Assembly: GCF_018691265.1 (NCBI RefSeq)
Contig: NW_024881313.1
Span: 7,655,501 to 7,719,500, forward strand
DNA from: Tyto alba
Taxonomy: Eukaryota; Chordata; Aves; Strigiformes; Tytonidae
Direction: 5' to 3'
Length of the DNA stretch: 64,000 bases
Below the pieces are notes generated by a model that ran no database searches, was not told the origin of the DNA, and saw only the letters and a list, made by a program, of their open reading frames with translations. Below, in pieces: positions 34,956 through 49,700 of this stretch. The stretch's first letter is position 1; each line of letters opens with the position of its first letter. A program made the position numbers and the translations under genes.

Positions 34956-37900
34956 TGTTCCACATATAGATCCATAAAGTCCTCATAGACTCCAGGTTGT
35001 CACTCTGACTTCAAGTAGAGCAGGACTGTATGCCTTTTTCTCTCCCACATACGTAATTTTCTTAATTTTTGTCCATAAACTGTTATCAGTAATTGGCATT
35101 AGTGTATTTATCAGTTTCAGTATATCAACCAAAAAGAATAAAATATTAATTTACCCCTGAGAAAACAAAGCTGAACCATATAAAGCATTAAAACATGGTT
35201 TGCTCCATTTACTGTCTGCAGTTCCTGTCTTGTGGAACATTTGTTTCTTAGCATTTCATGCTCTACTCGGCAGGTTAGTCACATGAGACCTCACTGGCAC
35301 TGCAAAATCGTAGGGCTTTCTACCTTTGTATGTATTATATTTTAAATACCTGAAAAAAGATAAAAGCCATGGAAAACAGACTCCACTGTGTAAGTCATGT
35401 GAAGGGGAGATGACCAATTCAGAGAACTTGCAGACACACTGCACACTTTCAGGAAACTATTAAAAAACCTTCATAGCCAAAGGAGTTAAAAAAAAACCCA
35501 ACCCCAAACAAATCAAAACTAATGGTCCAGAAATGTTAAAGCAGATAGTGCCTTTCCTGAAAGTTAAGTATTTACTGCTGTTACCTTCACTGAAATGTTG
35601 ATTTGTTTCTGATGCACAATTCAAATGTTAGATAATGGAACTGGATGACATAAAAGAATGTATCTGGGTTTATCCCAAACTCAGTATCCAGCATTTTCAG
35701 AGGTTTGCTCAAGTTGGCTCTCTTCTTAGCAAAGTTTATTTTTCATATCTGCTTATCTCAAAATTGAAGGACCCAGCTGGGACTGCAAGTAGAAAAGCCA
35801 AAATGCTGTCTGAAAAAATTATGCTTATAGTATTTCTAGATCACACAGCACAGTTAAATCTCTAAAGGAAGACTGCTTTGGAAAAGTATAGACTTCATTT
35901 ACAACCTGAAGATGTCCAGTTAGAAGTGCTTTCCAGCTTGCACCACAGTTCACAGTACAATTCCATAATTATATTATTTAGGAAGGATTTTTCTTTATGC
36001 TGACATTAGTTGAAGGGGAAAAGAAAAATAAAGAATATTCTATATATAAAAAAAAAGGTCTTCTTTCATAATTTAAATGATCCAAGCCTACATAGTCATG
36101 GCTGGCCTTCTACTTATTTATTTGTGAGAGGAAGAGAAAGCCAACCCTACACAGGCTGTTCCAGGAATCATCTCACTAAAAGCACGTGGGTAGCTCAGTC
36201 CAGCAATCTTGCCACTGACACTGCATCTGAAGAGACAACGGCACATAAACAATTTTTAAATCATCACACAAACAATTTTTAAAATTACAACAAAGTAACA
36301 AATTCCATAGCATAGTACATTTCAGCCAAATACCAAAGTTTCCTACATTACTGGGGAAAAAAATTGTTGAATCTACTTACATCTACAGAGTGGTCCAGAT
36401 GAGAGCTAATGCTCTATGTGATTAATGGAAAAGGCTGAGGTTATTAATACTATGGAAAATATTTTGTTAGGTAATAAACATATATGAAAACATTTTAAAT
36501 ACTTTGTCATATCTGGACTGATGCTTCTGTAAACAATTTTTGTTTTGTTTTGTTTCATTTTGTTTTTTCTGAAGGGAGACCACATAATCCAACAAGTGTG
36601 TAGGAAGCTAATACCAGGAAGAGGTGAGCATTACATCTGAAGGGAAGGGCATAGGAGTGCTGCTGGCGTGCAGAGAGGAGAGCTGCATAGCTTCAAGGGT
36701 GATGGCATCTGTGTTGGGGCTGCCTTTCAATACAAGGAGTCTTGTCAGTTTATGCATTTCCCATTGCAGACAGAGAATGCTTGGGATGCTTTACCTCAGT
36801 TTGTGTAGCCTGAGCCATTCCAAATATGCTTTTCATAGATTTCTCATATTTTTGAAAGCTCACTAAGTTGACCAAAAAATATTAGAAAATACTATGATCT
36901 GGCAGCATTCATACCTTGCTCAGCTTGAGATAATATTTATGCCATTCTATCTGATCTGATACAGCACTTAATGAGGAAATAAAAGTACAGGCTGCTATGA
37001 ATTAGTCATTAAAGTGTGGGCAATTTTAAAGAAAGAAGCTATTATTTGGTCAAATCAATTTGTCTAGTATCAACTGGAAGGCCTCTGAGGGATCCCCAGA
37101 AGTAAAGAGGGAAAAAGAAGGTTTGCCGTAATTGAAGGTTGATCTTTTCATGTTGAGTGATGAACTCCAAATATGCAGATTAAGTATTGTGTAAAAACCA
37201 CAATTAACTAGTTTTTCACATTGACTGGAGTTTGGGCTGTAAAAATAGATCATGTAAATAGCTGAAAAAGCATACAGAGTATATACAGAAATAGCCAGGC
37301 TGCCTCTCTTTTGTCTGATGAGTAAAATGGAAAAAAAGAAGTAGAAGCTCTAAGAGGAAAAAAATTGTCCAGCCCACATATCGGTGAAAGCTAAGAAAAC
37401 AAACACATCTTCAGTCAGAGTTTTTAGTATTGTATGAATAAGCCCACTGCAATAATTAGAAACTGTGACTTGAAAATATGAGTAAGACTACATTTGAAAA
37501 GGAATAACACAAAATCAAATTAAACTTATCACCCATTCTGGTAATTTATACTTTTGTATTGAACAAGTATCCATGGCATTTGAAACCTGGAGTTTTCCCA
37601 AAGCCTTTCGGTGCCTCCAAACCGTGACAGGACTCATTCTTTTTGATGAAACTGGTTAGAAAGCAAATTGTGCAGCTGAGCAGTGAGAGGACCAAGCTTT
37701 GTGCTGTCTCTCCGAGGTTTGGACCCTTGCTGGGTGGCACTGTGGTTCTGGAGGCCCACCACTGCTCCAGACTCCTCATCTGCTGATTGAACTTAAAATA
37801 TAAATGCAGAAGCTGGAAGCAGAGGATAGCTTCTAGGACTCTGCTTTCCTGTACTGGTGGTGCAGCTGGAGATACCAGTACTGGAGAGGAGCAGTGAGGC

Positions 37901-38062
37901 GAAGTTCATATGTTCCTATTACCACAGGGCTGGCTGGGGCAGCTCCTGCAACTGAGAGTGCATCCATATTGAAAACAATCCTCCTCTTCCATGGAAAAAT
38001 GCAGCTTCCAGCTGACCAAAACACTTTGTAACCTTTTACCAAATCCTACATGTACTTCCAGG

Positions 38063-38093
<31 letters not shown>

Positions 38094-40540
38094 GAAACTA
38101 AAACTGGGATTCCAAAAGTAAAATATTTTGATTTTCTTCAGTTCTGAATTATGACTTCTTACATTTTTTCCCCCGACTTTTTAGAAACAGATTTATCATT
38201 TCCTTTTTCTCCTCAAATATAACACTCTAACACTTTATTCTGGGGAAAAGAGTCCAAACTTTTCTTCTCCCCACCAAAAGTATTTTTTCATCTTGTTGGT
38301 TGTTTTGATGAGAGAACATAAATTTGTTTCGATCCCAAACCCCAATTATTTCCCCAAACCCGTTATTGTACTTTTTACAAATGGAAAGATGGAGAAAAAT
38401 TCCATCACTCGGGTTCTTTCCAAAATTACCTATCAACAACTTATTCACTAATTGTGGAGAACAAAGCTGGGAGTCAAGTTGTTGTTGAATAAGTTACTTG
38501 GTGAGGAAGAACTCCATCAAAAAAGTTTTGTTTTTGTTTTTTTTTTTTTTTTTTTTTTTTTTTCAAGCGCCCATTGACTAACAGCTTCTGGGAGGTGAAC
38601 ATCTGAAAATGTCACCTTATACTTGGAAGCAGACACATTTGTCAACATTATCACTGGTACTTGCAAGTGTGTTTTGTACAGGAACAGCAGACTGTACTGT
38701 CCAGTGTGAATGGCTGTATTTTTCTTTAAAGCTCATAAATTCATTGTCAGTGAGGGAGGAGAGGAGGGCTCTTTGCACAGCAGGTCTTCCAGTCCTACGA
38801 ATCAAACTACCTTCAACTCTGGAAATATCTACAATAAGAAGAAGCAATGGTGTGGGAATAAGCTCCACATTTGCCTGCACTCAGCACTTAATTCACCCTG
38901 AGGCAGGCAGGAGCGTATCTATTCACTGCAAAGCCACATCCCTGCAGCTGACCTTAGCTGAGTGCTTGTTCTTGGGTATCCCCTGTCACAACTTCATTGC
39001 TGTCTTGCCCTAATTTCCTTATTTTCTCTCCCTAAAATTAAGCACTTTTCCTACCCCGTATTAACAGCTTTATTTAAGATATACATCTTCATGTATTGCA
39101 TCTGACATGAAAAGTCTGGAGACGTCTTTGTGCCACTGCAATAGAAGTAAAGAAAATACAGTAACACAATTCCGTAGTCCTCAGCAAAAGACAACTGAAT
39201 TGCTAAGCAGCAGCGTTTGTTGGTGCTGCCACTTCCTAGAACCTGTCAGTAAACTCTCAACAAAAGCCTTTGTTCTAGTTTTTAGAAATAAATTAAGGCA
39301 ACCTGTTAAAAAATAAAAAAGTAAATGAATAACCTATTAAGTCACCACAAGTTCCTAAGTCTGTGATTTTATCTCGGAAAAAGCTGGCAATGGCTCTGTG
39401 TCCATTTTATTTTATAAAGGAAATTTGAAATGAAAAGCTCCCTTAGAACTCAAACAGTCAATTTTTGCAGGGAGCAAACTTTCAGCCGAATTTTGTTCAA
39501 CCTGTAGGCATTTTGTGCTAGTGACACAACAGCAGCTCCAAGAGATCACAGGCAAATTAAGCCCATAATGCTACTCTGCCCTTCAGCTTTGTTCTTCCAT
39601 CCCAGTGCTGGCCTGATGGTCAGGTCTAGCAAACTGTGATTGATTTTATTTTAGAGGATCAGGGTAAAATGTCTAGCTGGGCAGAGGAACCTCCAATGAT
39701 TTGGAAGGGAATTGCAAGAGAGAGAACTACATATCTGTGTAATTGCAGGAGATGTTCACCTTTCATACAATACTTAATTACTTTTATCTTAATTCACTTT
39801 TGATTCACGTAGGAAAAATTAATTCACCTAAGAATTCCTACAGGAAGGTAAGCTAAAATTTGTATTAAACTTGCTCTTTTGTGTCCTGTTTCTCTTTTTA
39901 CTCTGATGACCTCATCTCCGAAAAACTTCACCTTTTCACCTTTCATCTTCACGTTGTATCATTCATGGTGATGAATTTTCTCCATGCTGGTACTCTCAGT
40001 GTTTTGGACTAACCCAAATTAAAGCACTTTGGTGACTTAAAGTGTACCTACAGAAGAAGGCCTAGTTTCCACATCGCTCATCCCCTGACCTGACACAGCC
40101 TTAGTTCTGCGGCGTTTCTGTACATGATGTGAGAGTCTCCGTGGGGTGCGGGGCCTCCCTTCCGTGCCGGTGATCCAGCTCACCTGGCTCCACATGTGGT
40201 GGCTCATGTCACCACACATCTGCCCTGCAGTTGGGCTCTTCCTGAGTCACCACAGAAGCCCTGCTTGCACTTTGCTTGTCAGCACATGGGCACCTCACGG
40301 TATGTTGTCCCCAAACAAGACAGAGGTATTTCCATAAAGGTCTCCCACAAAAACTGTATGAAATAGTAGAAAACTTCCTAAGAACAAAAGAAAAGTCAAA
40401 CCCACCAAAATCCATAGTTATTCATCAAATCAACCACAATCAGGCAGAAGTGAAGCCTGGGAGCTTTCAAGAGGAGAAATTTTTCTAGAAGCCATGAAAG
40501 CTACAGGAGTGCTGGAGCTGCTTTGATTTGTAAATTACAC
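34956..40540. other. Intergenic, no gene seen
   Basis: AT-rich DNA. It holds an A27 run (38063-38089) and a T27 run (38537-38563), and T/TTTG-rich tracts near 36536-36568. A 134-codon plus-strand frame at 38609-39013 has no recognisable domain and is treated as chance. Confidence 0.6.
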
Positions 40541-40693
40541 CACGTGCAATTGTTATTAACACTGACTCAGGATAACCTCTTCCAATTAGAGTTACCTCTT
40601 GTAAGCATTTATAATCAGTTACCTTATTAGTAACTCCATCTGTAACCAAACAATGTGCATTTATGACCCATTACAGTCACATATGTATAAAAG
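40541..40693 (+). promoter_or_regulatory. Candidate TATA promoter (CACGTG, AP-1, TATAAAAG)
   Basis: CACGTG at 40541-40546, the AP-1 consensus TGACTCA at 40563-40569 and TATAAAAG at 40686-40693 fall within 155 bp on the plus strand. They predict a start near 40715-40720. No exon with a recognisable product follows. This may be an unannotated non-coding transcript promoter, an old regulatory element, or chance. Confidence 0.3.
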
Positions 40694-40720
40694 CCAGACC
40701 CTGAGCCAACACTTACACAG

Positions 40721-43700
40721 CAGAGGTTGTCAGGGGCAGAGGAATAGTTTTGAAGACGCTACTTTAAAATCTTCTTCCTGTGTCATAAGAAGACCAGTGC
40801 CAGATGTGGTGGGCAAAAGCCTGTACCTTTCAACACTATCATTGTCTTAATAGCCCACAGCTTGTTTACTTAATTGTTCTGCTTCCCCCCCAAAGGTTCA
40901 TGATGCTGCAGATGTGGAAGAAGACTAACAGTTGAATGCGAAGTTCTGGAAGCAGCTTCATGAAAGGTTAAGTTCAGGTGGCCTTTTACAAGTTAGGACT
41001 ACCCTGCAGGTAGTCTGATTCTCTTCACCATTATATTACATGATAAATCAGCAATCACAGCAACAGAAGTACTTCTAGGAGAACGGGAATATTAGAAGTT
41101 GGAGAACTGTTGTGTTTGTGAGACTGTGTGCCAGTACTGAAAGCTGGCAGTAACTGCTGACCAGGTCCTGATCTTTCGCTGCAACTTGTTACTGAAGGCT
41201 TTTAAAGTAAAACCTTCATTTCTTTAAAAGCGCACATGAATTCATAAGACAAAAGAATATTAGGCATGAAAAGTTCACTGGAAAACACAGCAGGAAAATG
41301 ATATGTGAGATAACAGTACTAAAAAGGAGGAAAAAGTGTGTTTACTGTAACCTTAGATGGTGACAAAAGATGAGTTCACCAAGTAGGTGTAGATCTGGAT
41401 GTGAACACCAAACAGTGCAGCCAAAAGTAAACTTGTTGCCAAGATCTGGTAGTTTATTCCTGACACTGCTACCCTGTCTGAAGTTTTAGGAATCAGAGTT
41501 GCAATTCGTACACATGCTCTGTACTTGTGATTAGTAAATCAGCACAAAAAGAGGTTTGACAGCCTCCCTTGGGTGGTGACCACTCAGGCTACAAGAGAAA
41601 TTAATTATTTAGAGCAATTTGTGTCAGGCTCGCTCACAAATACTACTGGTGCAGAAGCATTTGTAGCTGGAAGAAGACAGACGCTCTTCTCAGATAATTG
41701 CTTTTGACAAAGTTTTCCTTAAAAACTTGGTATCATGACAGTTGCTTTTTACGATAGATGGAAATGATCATTTAACGCCGTGCTAATAAATGTGTCCTAA
41801 GAACAGGTCAGACTTGGCTGTTATCTACTGCTATAGATAAACTGTAAATGGGACAAATATACGGTCCTAAAAAGCATGATCCTGAGTCATCACTGTGTTT
41901 CTGCTTTTATGGAAATGATCCTGGAAGATGGCCCAGGCATATCAAAACTATCGGAGATTATCTTTATCTTCAACAGGAGCTTGTGCCTGCAGAGCCAAGA
42001 GCTTCCTGAGGAGAAAGGGCACAGAAAACCAGGGTTAGAAAGGAAAAAATGAGCATGAAAGGAGTAGAGGGACTTAATTAGGGAACCATGAAATCCCAGC
42101 ACCTGGAAATCTGAATGAAGTGGGATAACTGAAGCCACATGCCCCAGTGGGCTGAAAATACAGCCCACTGACCGCTGTCTTGTTTTCTTGTCCAGCCTAG
42201 CTCTAACTTTGCACCAACAGGGTGGGTTTACCAGGCGGAAAGCATTTAGCACGCTTCCTTCCCCTCCCGCCTCCTCGTCACCAGGCGCACAACCCATCTG
42301 CTAGTAACGCACAGCCAGGAGTGACCATGCCAGCTCAGGGCCCCAGCCCCAAATCAGGGCTCACCTCCTCAGTGCTGGTGACCCCTCAGTGCTCGCGCTG
42401 GTGCCAGCCTGCAGCGGATGGCTCTCTCGGCTTAGGAAGTTGAGGAGTTACCAGGAGCGGAGGTGGGGGGCATGGTTTTTATCTGAACTGACAGCTACTG
42501 TGGGTGCAGTCGGCTCGAACACCCTCAAAGGCTGCAGGACGTGTCGGGGTCTTGTGGTGAAAAGCGCTGGGTTCCTGGGATGCAGGTGGCATGTTCCTGT
42601 GAAATATAGTAAAAATCTCACCCTAGCTGCTTTGATATCCCTGGTGCCTCACCACAGTTAAGGAACTTAGATGAATGAGGTGCTCCCAGTATCGAGGAGT
42701 AAGGTTTTGAAACCCACCAAGTACCACCAAGGGCCCAGTTCTGAATTCCTTCTGGCTTATAGATACCATGGGGAGGTTCTGAAACTCCAACTCCACCCTT
42801 ATATACTTCTGAAAAAATCTCTCCCACCAAGTCTGATGCTCAATAGTTCATGTAAACCAGAAAGCTACTGTAACAGCTCCTGTGAGAAAGACTTGCTCTC
42901 GCTAATGATCGTGGCCTTATCTCCTTCCTACTCAGATTTGACTCAAAAAGCTATGCCGATGCTTCTGGCAATATGGTGAGAATGGAAAAATATCCCTACC
43001 AGCACTTATCTTTGTTTGGCTCATTATTAGCTACAAGACCAGGGTATAAGCCATGTTAAAGCACAAATACTGCTTTCTTCTCTTGGTGCTAAGTATGAGT
43101 ACTGCAGTTTACTATGAACTCATAAAATATTCATTTAGGCTGTAAGAAAGAGTTAAGCTTTCCCAGACAACATTAGGTCATCCATCCAGTAAAAATTCTT
43201 CAGTAAAAATTCAATAATGTTTCTTCAAGAGGGCTCAAACCAAATTTTTTTCTCCTTTGATCTGAACAATGAATGGTCATTGTAGCAATGCTGATTTCAG
43301 CCACAAATCTGTATCCACACCTGGCCTCAACTTCAGCTGGATTTGATCAATGGGATCCATGCAGGAGGGGCGGCAGATGTCTGCCCGGCAGACACACGCT
43401 CAGTGGGAGCGAAATAGTGACGACTGTCAGCACTCTCCTTCAAAGGGCTCCAGAACAGTGAATTCTTCATCTGTCTTGGGAGGCTAGGTCTTGCTCTTGG
43501 GGAGGATTTTTATTTATTTATTTATTTATTTCCACATATATTCAAAACTGTCATTTGGTCTGTTTAGGTGAGAAAAATTTGGCATGGGCAGCTCTTGTTT
43601 CTCCATCCTTCCTGACCCCTTGATGATAGGCTTTGTTTTTTTTTGTGTTTTTTTTATACTGTTTTTGTTTTTGTTTTTGTTTTTTTTTTCAAATGCATTA

Positions 43701-46700
43701 GTTTTTATAACAGTTTAGAAAAGAAAAAAAACAACTAGCAGAGAACTTCTGCATTTAGCTGTTATTCATCTCTTTTCTGAGAATAGATTTGTATGTATTA
43801 TAACTAATATGTAATACAACATAATATATATCATACATCATAACATATCATAACACAATATAAATAATCTATATATAATATATTATATGTAATATCTCTC
43901 TCATTTATGAAGAACTGATGAGATCTAAAATAAAAGCAATAGTATGAATGTTCTTTCTAGGTGTGGAGGCATGATGTGAACAAACACTGTTTTGTACATG
44001 TGAGCTATGTACATCAGGGACAAAGCATCTCACACAACATTTTCAGAAGTGACCAGTGACTTTGCTGCCTCATTTAGAAGAAACCTTGAAAATGCTGGAT
44101 TCTTGCCAGGAGAAAAGTCCCCCTTGGATTTGCCCTCTAGAACTCAAGACACTCTCTAAATCTGTAGTCACCTTCTAAACTTCAGGCCAAGATACAACTT
44201 TGTTTAGATCAAAGAGTTTCCTTGTGGGAGAGCCTTCCTGTGTCTCTATAGCAAAAGGATTGTCAGTGTGTTAGCCAGTCTCTCATATCACATCTTGGCA
44301 GAGTATATAAGGCACAAATGTGCAGTGATTCATGTCCCCAAAAGGCAAGACAGCATTACACAGAGATTTCCCTGGAAGTCCTTCTTGGCAAAGGGGAATT
44401 TGCTGCTTGTGTTCAAGGAAATATGTTGGGAAATACTTAAACCTTGGGGAATCACATTGAGATACAGTGAGTCACACCTATGTTGGCAAAGTAGTGGAGA
44501 AGGGAGACGGGGAGGACACCCTAGAAATGGGGCTGGATTGGCTGCTGTGCCTGGAGTGGGGTGATGTGCATGGGGTCACAACGTGTGTTTATGTCACTCC
44601 TTGAAGGACTCCACAACTGGACTGTGTGCAGAGCCCAAGAAGCTGGAAAGCTGCAATCAAACCCAGGTGAAAATAAATGGACAGTCTGTCTGTTAAAACA
44701 GAGATGGCTGGGCATTCCCCTCCCCTTTGCTGCCAGGGTCATGAGAGTGTAGGGCTCTTGTAGGAGAACCAGGATGTAACTGTATGCCGGGGCGGTGAGA
44801 TTTCCCTTCGTGAGCCGTAATGGAAGTTCTCAAAACATAAGAGTAGGAAAAAGAGCCAGAATAGCCCAACAGAATCCATTTCCCTTCTTCAATGTTGTAG
44901 CAATTGTGTAACACTACACGTCTGAGCCTCTTCCCTTGCATTTCCCCTCCACTGAGCACCTTCTGCTTGTTTTGTTCTTTCGCATGTGTTGCTTTTGTCC
45001 AAGTTGGAGACCTCACATGGATGCCAGAAAGTTATTTTATGCAATGAGGCTTTCCCCTAAAACAGGCTTGTGGTTCAGCAATAAAAAGTTGCAATCAGGA
45101 AGGTCCTTCTTCCTCAAAAGTGCTCACAGTAGACTTTGGTTTGGAAATGAGGAGACCTTTTCAAGTTGTGACTCATGGGCACATTTTCCATTCTACTCAG
45201 CACAGACTCAATAAAGACCAGATCTCACCTTGTGCTCCAGAGAATTGTTTTAGAAGTTATGATAATGAAATGAGTGGGACAGATCATATGAAAATGTAAT
45301 CATACTGTAGGATTTTTTGGTCATATCTCCTGCCCCCTCTGACACTTTCAAGCAGTCACGGAGGTGTTTCACAAACCGATTTATAAACTCAATTACAGTT
45401 GCTATTATAAAGAGTTATATTTGGAACACTTCATCAAAGGTTCTGACATGGTGCATGGGCACAGCAGACAAGCTGATTCAAGAGCTATGTTTTTCTTGGC
45501 TCATTGTTGTCAATGGTCCATGACATTTGATGACAGGATGTATAGTAACTTGTAGCTTATGCCTAATTAATCCAAAAGGATATATGGCATAATTTTCTTC
45601 TGTTTTGGGCCTTCAGTTTGAGTAGGATATTATAAAAAAAAGTGTGAATAGAATTGATGTTTTTATTACCTATATTACTGGGATGCAGCAATGGAACAAA
45701 CATTGTACATTACAATAATTACATATTTTTTGAATAAGAAACAAGAAATACCAAACAATCATATGGGAGAAGAAATGAGTTTACCTAGCTAGCCACTGGA
45801 TGGCACAATTGCTCTATTTAACTATTGCAAAACTGGGTTGTTTTTTTCTTCAGATGCAAGTCAATAAATAAATCAACCCAGACGCAAGGTAGTTCCTTAC
45901 AGTGTAATAAACCAAACTAGAAAACCAAAGTCATACACCAAGTAGGAAGTACAGCTTGTCATTGCGCAATTTATGATGTCCCACAACCACTACTATTTTA
46001 ATAGATCAGCCAAAACAACTATATGAGCAATTGTCACAACACTGAACTTTGCTTTCCCTACTGTTTATGCAGATCCACTGTCTTTAAATTTGAGAAAAAA
46101 GGAAAAAAAATAAAAATGGCTGGCTATGTAGAAGTATAAAGGTCTAACAAAATGAAATTAGGCTTCCTGATCAAATACTTATTGTTTTAAAAATAAATTA
46201 CAATTAATAGGTCTGAACATTGAAATTATGGAAGCATGTCTAATTTCCCAATTGAGTTTTCGGAACCTCACTGCCCATTTTGTTTCCAGGCCTCTGTTTC
46301 AGGGTGTCAAGTGTACTGTAATTGCTTGATTTTTGTTCTTGCTAACATTCTTTGGATCCACATCTTTTTACCTTCCTTGGGGAAAAGTGGGGAAGATTTG
46401 CATGAGTCAGCACAGAATGCTATGACATATGATATTTGCCTCCAGTGAAATGGGTCACTAGTTACCCAAGTGTTATTTCAAGAAAAAAGCAGTCATATAA
46501 GGCTGATACTGAAATCTTGGTAGTACAATAATAATTCACAGCAATAGCAGCAGTGTCCTTTTGATAGGCTTTACTGGCAGCCTATTGCTTATATGGGACC
46601 TCTCCTCCCCAACTCCATTTTCAGCTGTGATTTTTGACTGTTTGTTCATGGGGAGATATAAACCTAGAGGCAACTGCAAAGTGGGTGGGCACCAATGTTT

Positions 46701-49700
46701 GCCCAAATCAACCACAGAAAAAAGCTTAAGAACTGCTGATTTAAATTTTATTGTGGTTTTCTAAAAAATAACAATAAAAAAAAGCAGGAGAAAAAGTGAT
46801 TTGCATGATCTCATCATTTTTCAGTTGGCCACTTGCCTTTAATAACTTCTGAAAGATGACAGCAGCCTACAGATCTTAAATGTAGACATTTTTTCCAGTT
46901 TGAGGTGGAATAAAATAGTACCTGGGGACACAAGACATGGAAGCATCAGTGTCTTTCTGAAAGCTGGCTGTTGCTGGTCTGTTGACACACCAGCCTGCCG
47001 ATGGGTGCATACATCGCTTCAACCTCTGGTCCCCAACAAAATAAACAGAGACATGAGAGAGGGTGCTGGGGTTGTGAGGGAAAGATGGGGAGGCTTCTTG
47101 TGGATGGAGAGCAACTGGACTCCATTGGATCCATGACCCATGGTTTTTTTTTACCTGTTGTAAAGTCTGAAAGGCACAATCAGATGCCTAGTTTCAGATG
47201 TACATCAAAAAAAGAGGAAATAAATAAGTGATGATACCCATGAAGGCTGTGAAAGCACAAAGCCACGATGGAAAAGTTGAGAGTAGCTCCAAGGGTTTGC
47301 ATGTGGAAATGGTGGCACATGGCCAGTTCCAAATCCCAGGGACACCGCACTCACAGCAAAGCAAATTCTTTAATAGGCATAATTCAAAATCAGAAGAATA
47401 AACAGTATTTATATGAATAGCTGACCAGTTCATGTGTGGAGGAGGGATCCCCTTGACAGGGAAAAGTAGTAGTACCCCTGAGACCTAAAATCACTGGATG
47501 AAACTGAAAAAAAGCCTGTACTTAATATTACCAAAGACTCCTACACAAACCCAAGGCATGAGCATGAAGGAAGAGCTCACTTTTCTGTAAGGAGAAGTCC
47601 TGGCATGCCACCAGTCTGTAGTGCACAAGTCAGCCTTCCTACAGAAGGCATATGAGTTAGGGACCCTAGTTCTTTCTCCTTAGAGCATTTAAAATGCAGA
47701 AAAGGAGGTGAAGAAGAGTATGATACACTAACAGAGAGGGCAGCTGCTGACTTGCGTGGGTGCTGCTGCTGCTGAGCAGAGGGGCTGTGATGACGGGGTG
47801 CTGGTTGCAGTGCCCAGATCTTGAGCTGGGGCTGGGATTCCCCTGTGGGGCTCCTGAGCTGTACCTGGCTAGCCCCGGCCCCCCAGCACTGCTATACTGC
47901 TCTCATCCCGCTCCTGGTTTAGAAACCAGCTACTACAAAAAGTGGGAAGGAAAGCAGGACAGGTCAGGGAGGTCCCACTGGAGGGTTTTTGGCTGGGTGG
48001 GTCCTGCCCAGCTCTCTACCCTCCTGCCCCTCCGCTGCTCCACACACATCTGTGCCCATCTGCGTGGCCCCAACCAAATGATGGAGAGCAGGTTTCCACC
48101 TTGTCACTTCGGGGTGCACACCAGATGCTCCCAAACCAATGTTCCTCCTGTCCACAGCGGGTCATCTCGACTTTGATGGATGCCCTTGGCAGGGACTGTC
48201 TTTTTGTTTGGGGCTTGTGTTGCCCATGGAACAACGGGTGAGTAACCACGATCTTGGCTGCTCCTGCAATATAATTAATAAACCCACTTTGAACAGATTT
48301 AAAGGTACACGTGGAGTTATTTGAACCTACTGAATCCACAGACAAAACCAGTAGTATTTTGATATCTCTGAAATTAAAGTTTTGCAGATAAAAGACTTCC
48401 ATTCTGTACATTCAGTGCTTATTTTTCATAAAGAATTTAAATCAATTGTCAAGAGAATAGAGCCATAGAATAAATATACTGTAGGCCCCTAATTTATTCT
48501 CAGAGCAATCCACAGACAGCAACAGATCCCTCTGTGTGAATTAAACCTTATATTTGGTTACAACCATCTGTTTACAGTGCGTAGCTTTGAGGCCTGATTC
48601 ATTATGGCATAACTCCAGTTTTGTAAAAGGCATTTAGAGTCACATTAGAATAATGCTTGAATGAATCTGGCTTTTTAATATTTTAATAGTTTGTCTTTCC
48701 TTAACTGTCAGAGTTATTACCTGTTGAAAAAGTAGCAGCTGAATATAACTTTCATGGCCATGGGTCCGCTAGAAGAAATGCACCAGAGGTCTCATACTGC
48801 TGCCTAAGAAAAGGACTGTGACTGCCTAAGAATTGGAATATGTTATAAAACAGGAGTGTTGGGTTATATATTTGGGATAGTTATTATTTTTCATGGCTAG
48901 TCTGTCATGTGAAGATTTAAACGTGTGATGGCTCTGTGGGACATAAATAGGGCGTGCATAGGAACTTTATTGGTGCATCTGCACGGGCAAGCTGGTGTCT
49001 TCCATGTTTTGCCTTGTACTCACGTTCTCCTGGTCACCCAAACAGCATGTGTCCACCTGAAACCAGCCAAGTGGCTCCCCAGGAGGGGAGACAGACTTAC
49101 TCATTGCACACTGCTGTCGCCTTTCCTGCAATGACAAAATTACAGGTCTGTCCTACACTGGTTACAGGTGAATGACCCACACATCCTGGCTGGAGGCACA
49201 AAGGGCTCTTCTGACACTGGTGACAAAACAGGGCAAAGGAAACCAGTATGAGAGGTCCTTAAGTAGCTACCTTTCTGGGTTGCAACACTGAGTTTCTTGT
49301 AAACCTGATAAAAGCACAGTGTTATTGACATAAGGGATCTGTCATTGGTTTAAGTCCTGCTGGATTTCATACTTCCCATTTACTATCTTAATGCAAAGTG
49401 AACAACCCAAACACCAGAACCAGCACCTTGACAATATGGAGAACATTGGCCTCGGGAGTGGTTTGTGTCCATTGTTCCCAGAATAGTACATAACCTATTG
49501 CAGGATTAAGTTGTAAGAAAAAAAAATTAAAAGAATTAATTTTATTTTCTTTTTTTTTTAATTATTTTTTTTTAATTATTTATTTAAGAAATACTATCCC
49601 ACCTCCAGGTATCTTCTGCGATCTTAAACTTCCTCACATTCATTAAAGGAAAGAAATATCATGGGCTTAACCCGTCTGGTTTGCCATCATCATGACCTGC

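Noticed and set aside
38609..39013. 134-codon plus-strand frame
   Set aside because: No family resemblance, overlaps open frames on the other strand, and has no promoter or splice context.
47760..48241. 138- and 99-codon overlapping frames in a GC-richer patch
   Set aside because: Overlapping frames in several registers with Pro/Ser/Cys-rich content and no known motif; typical of GC-rich non-coding DNA.
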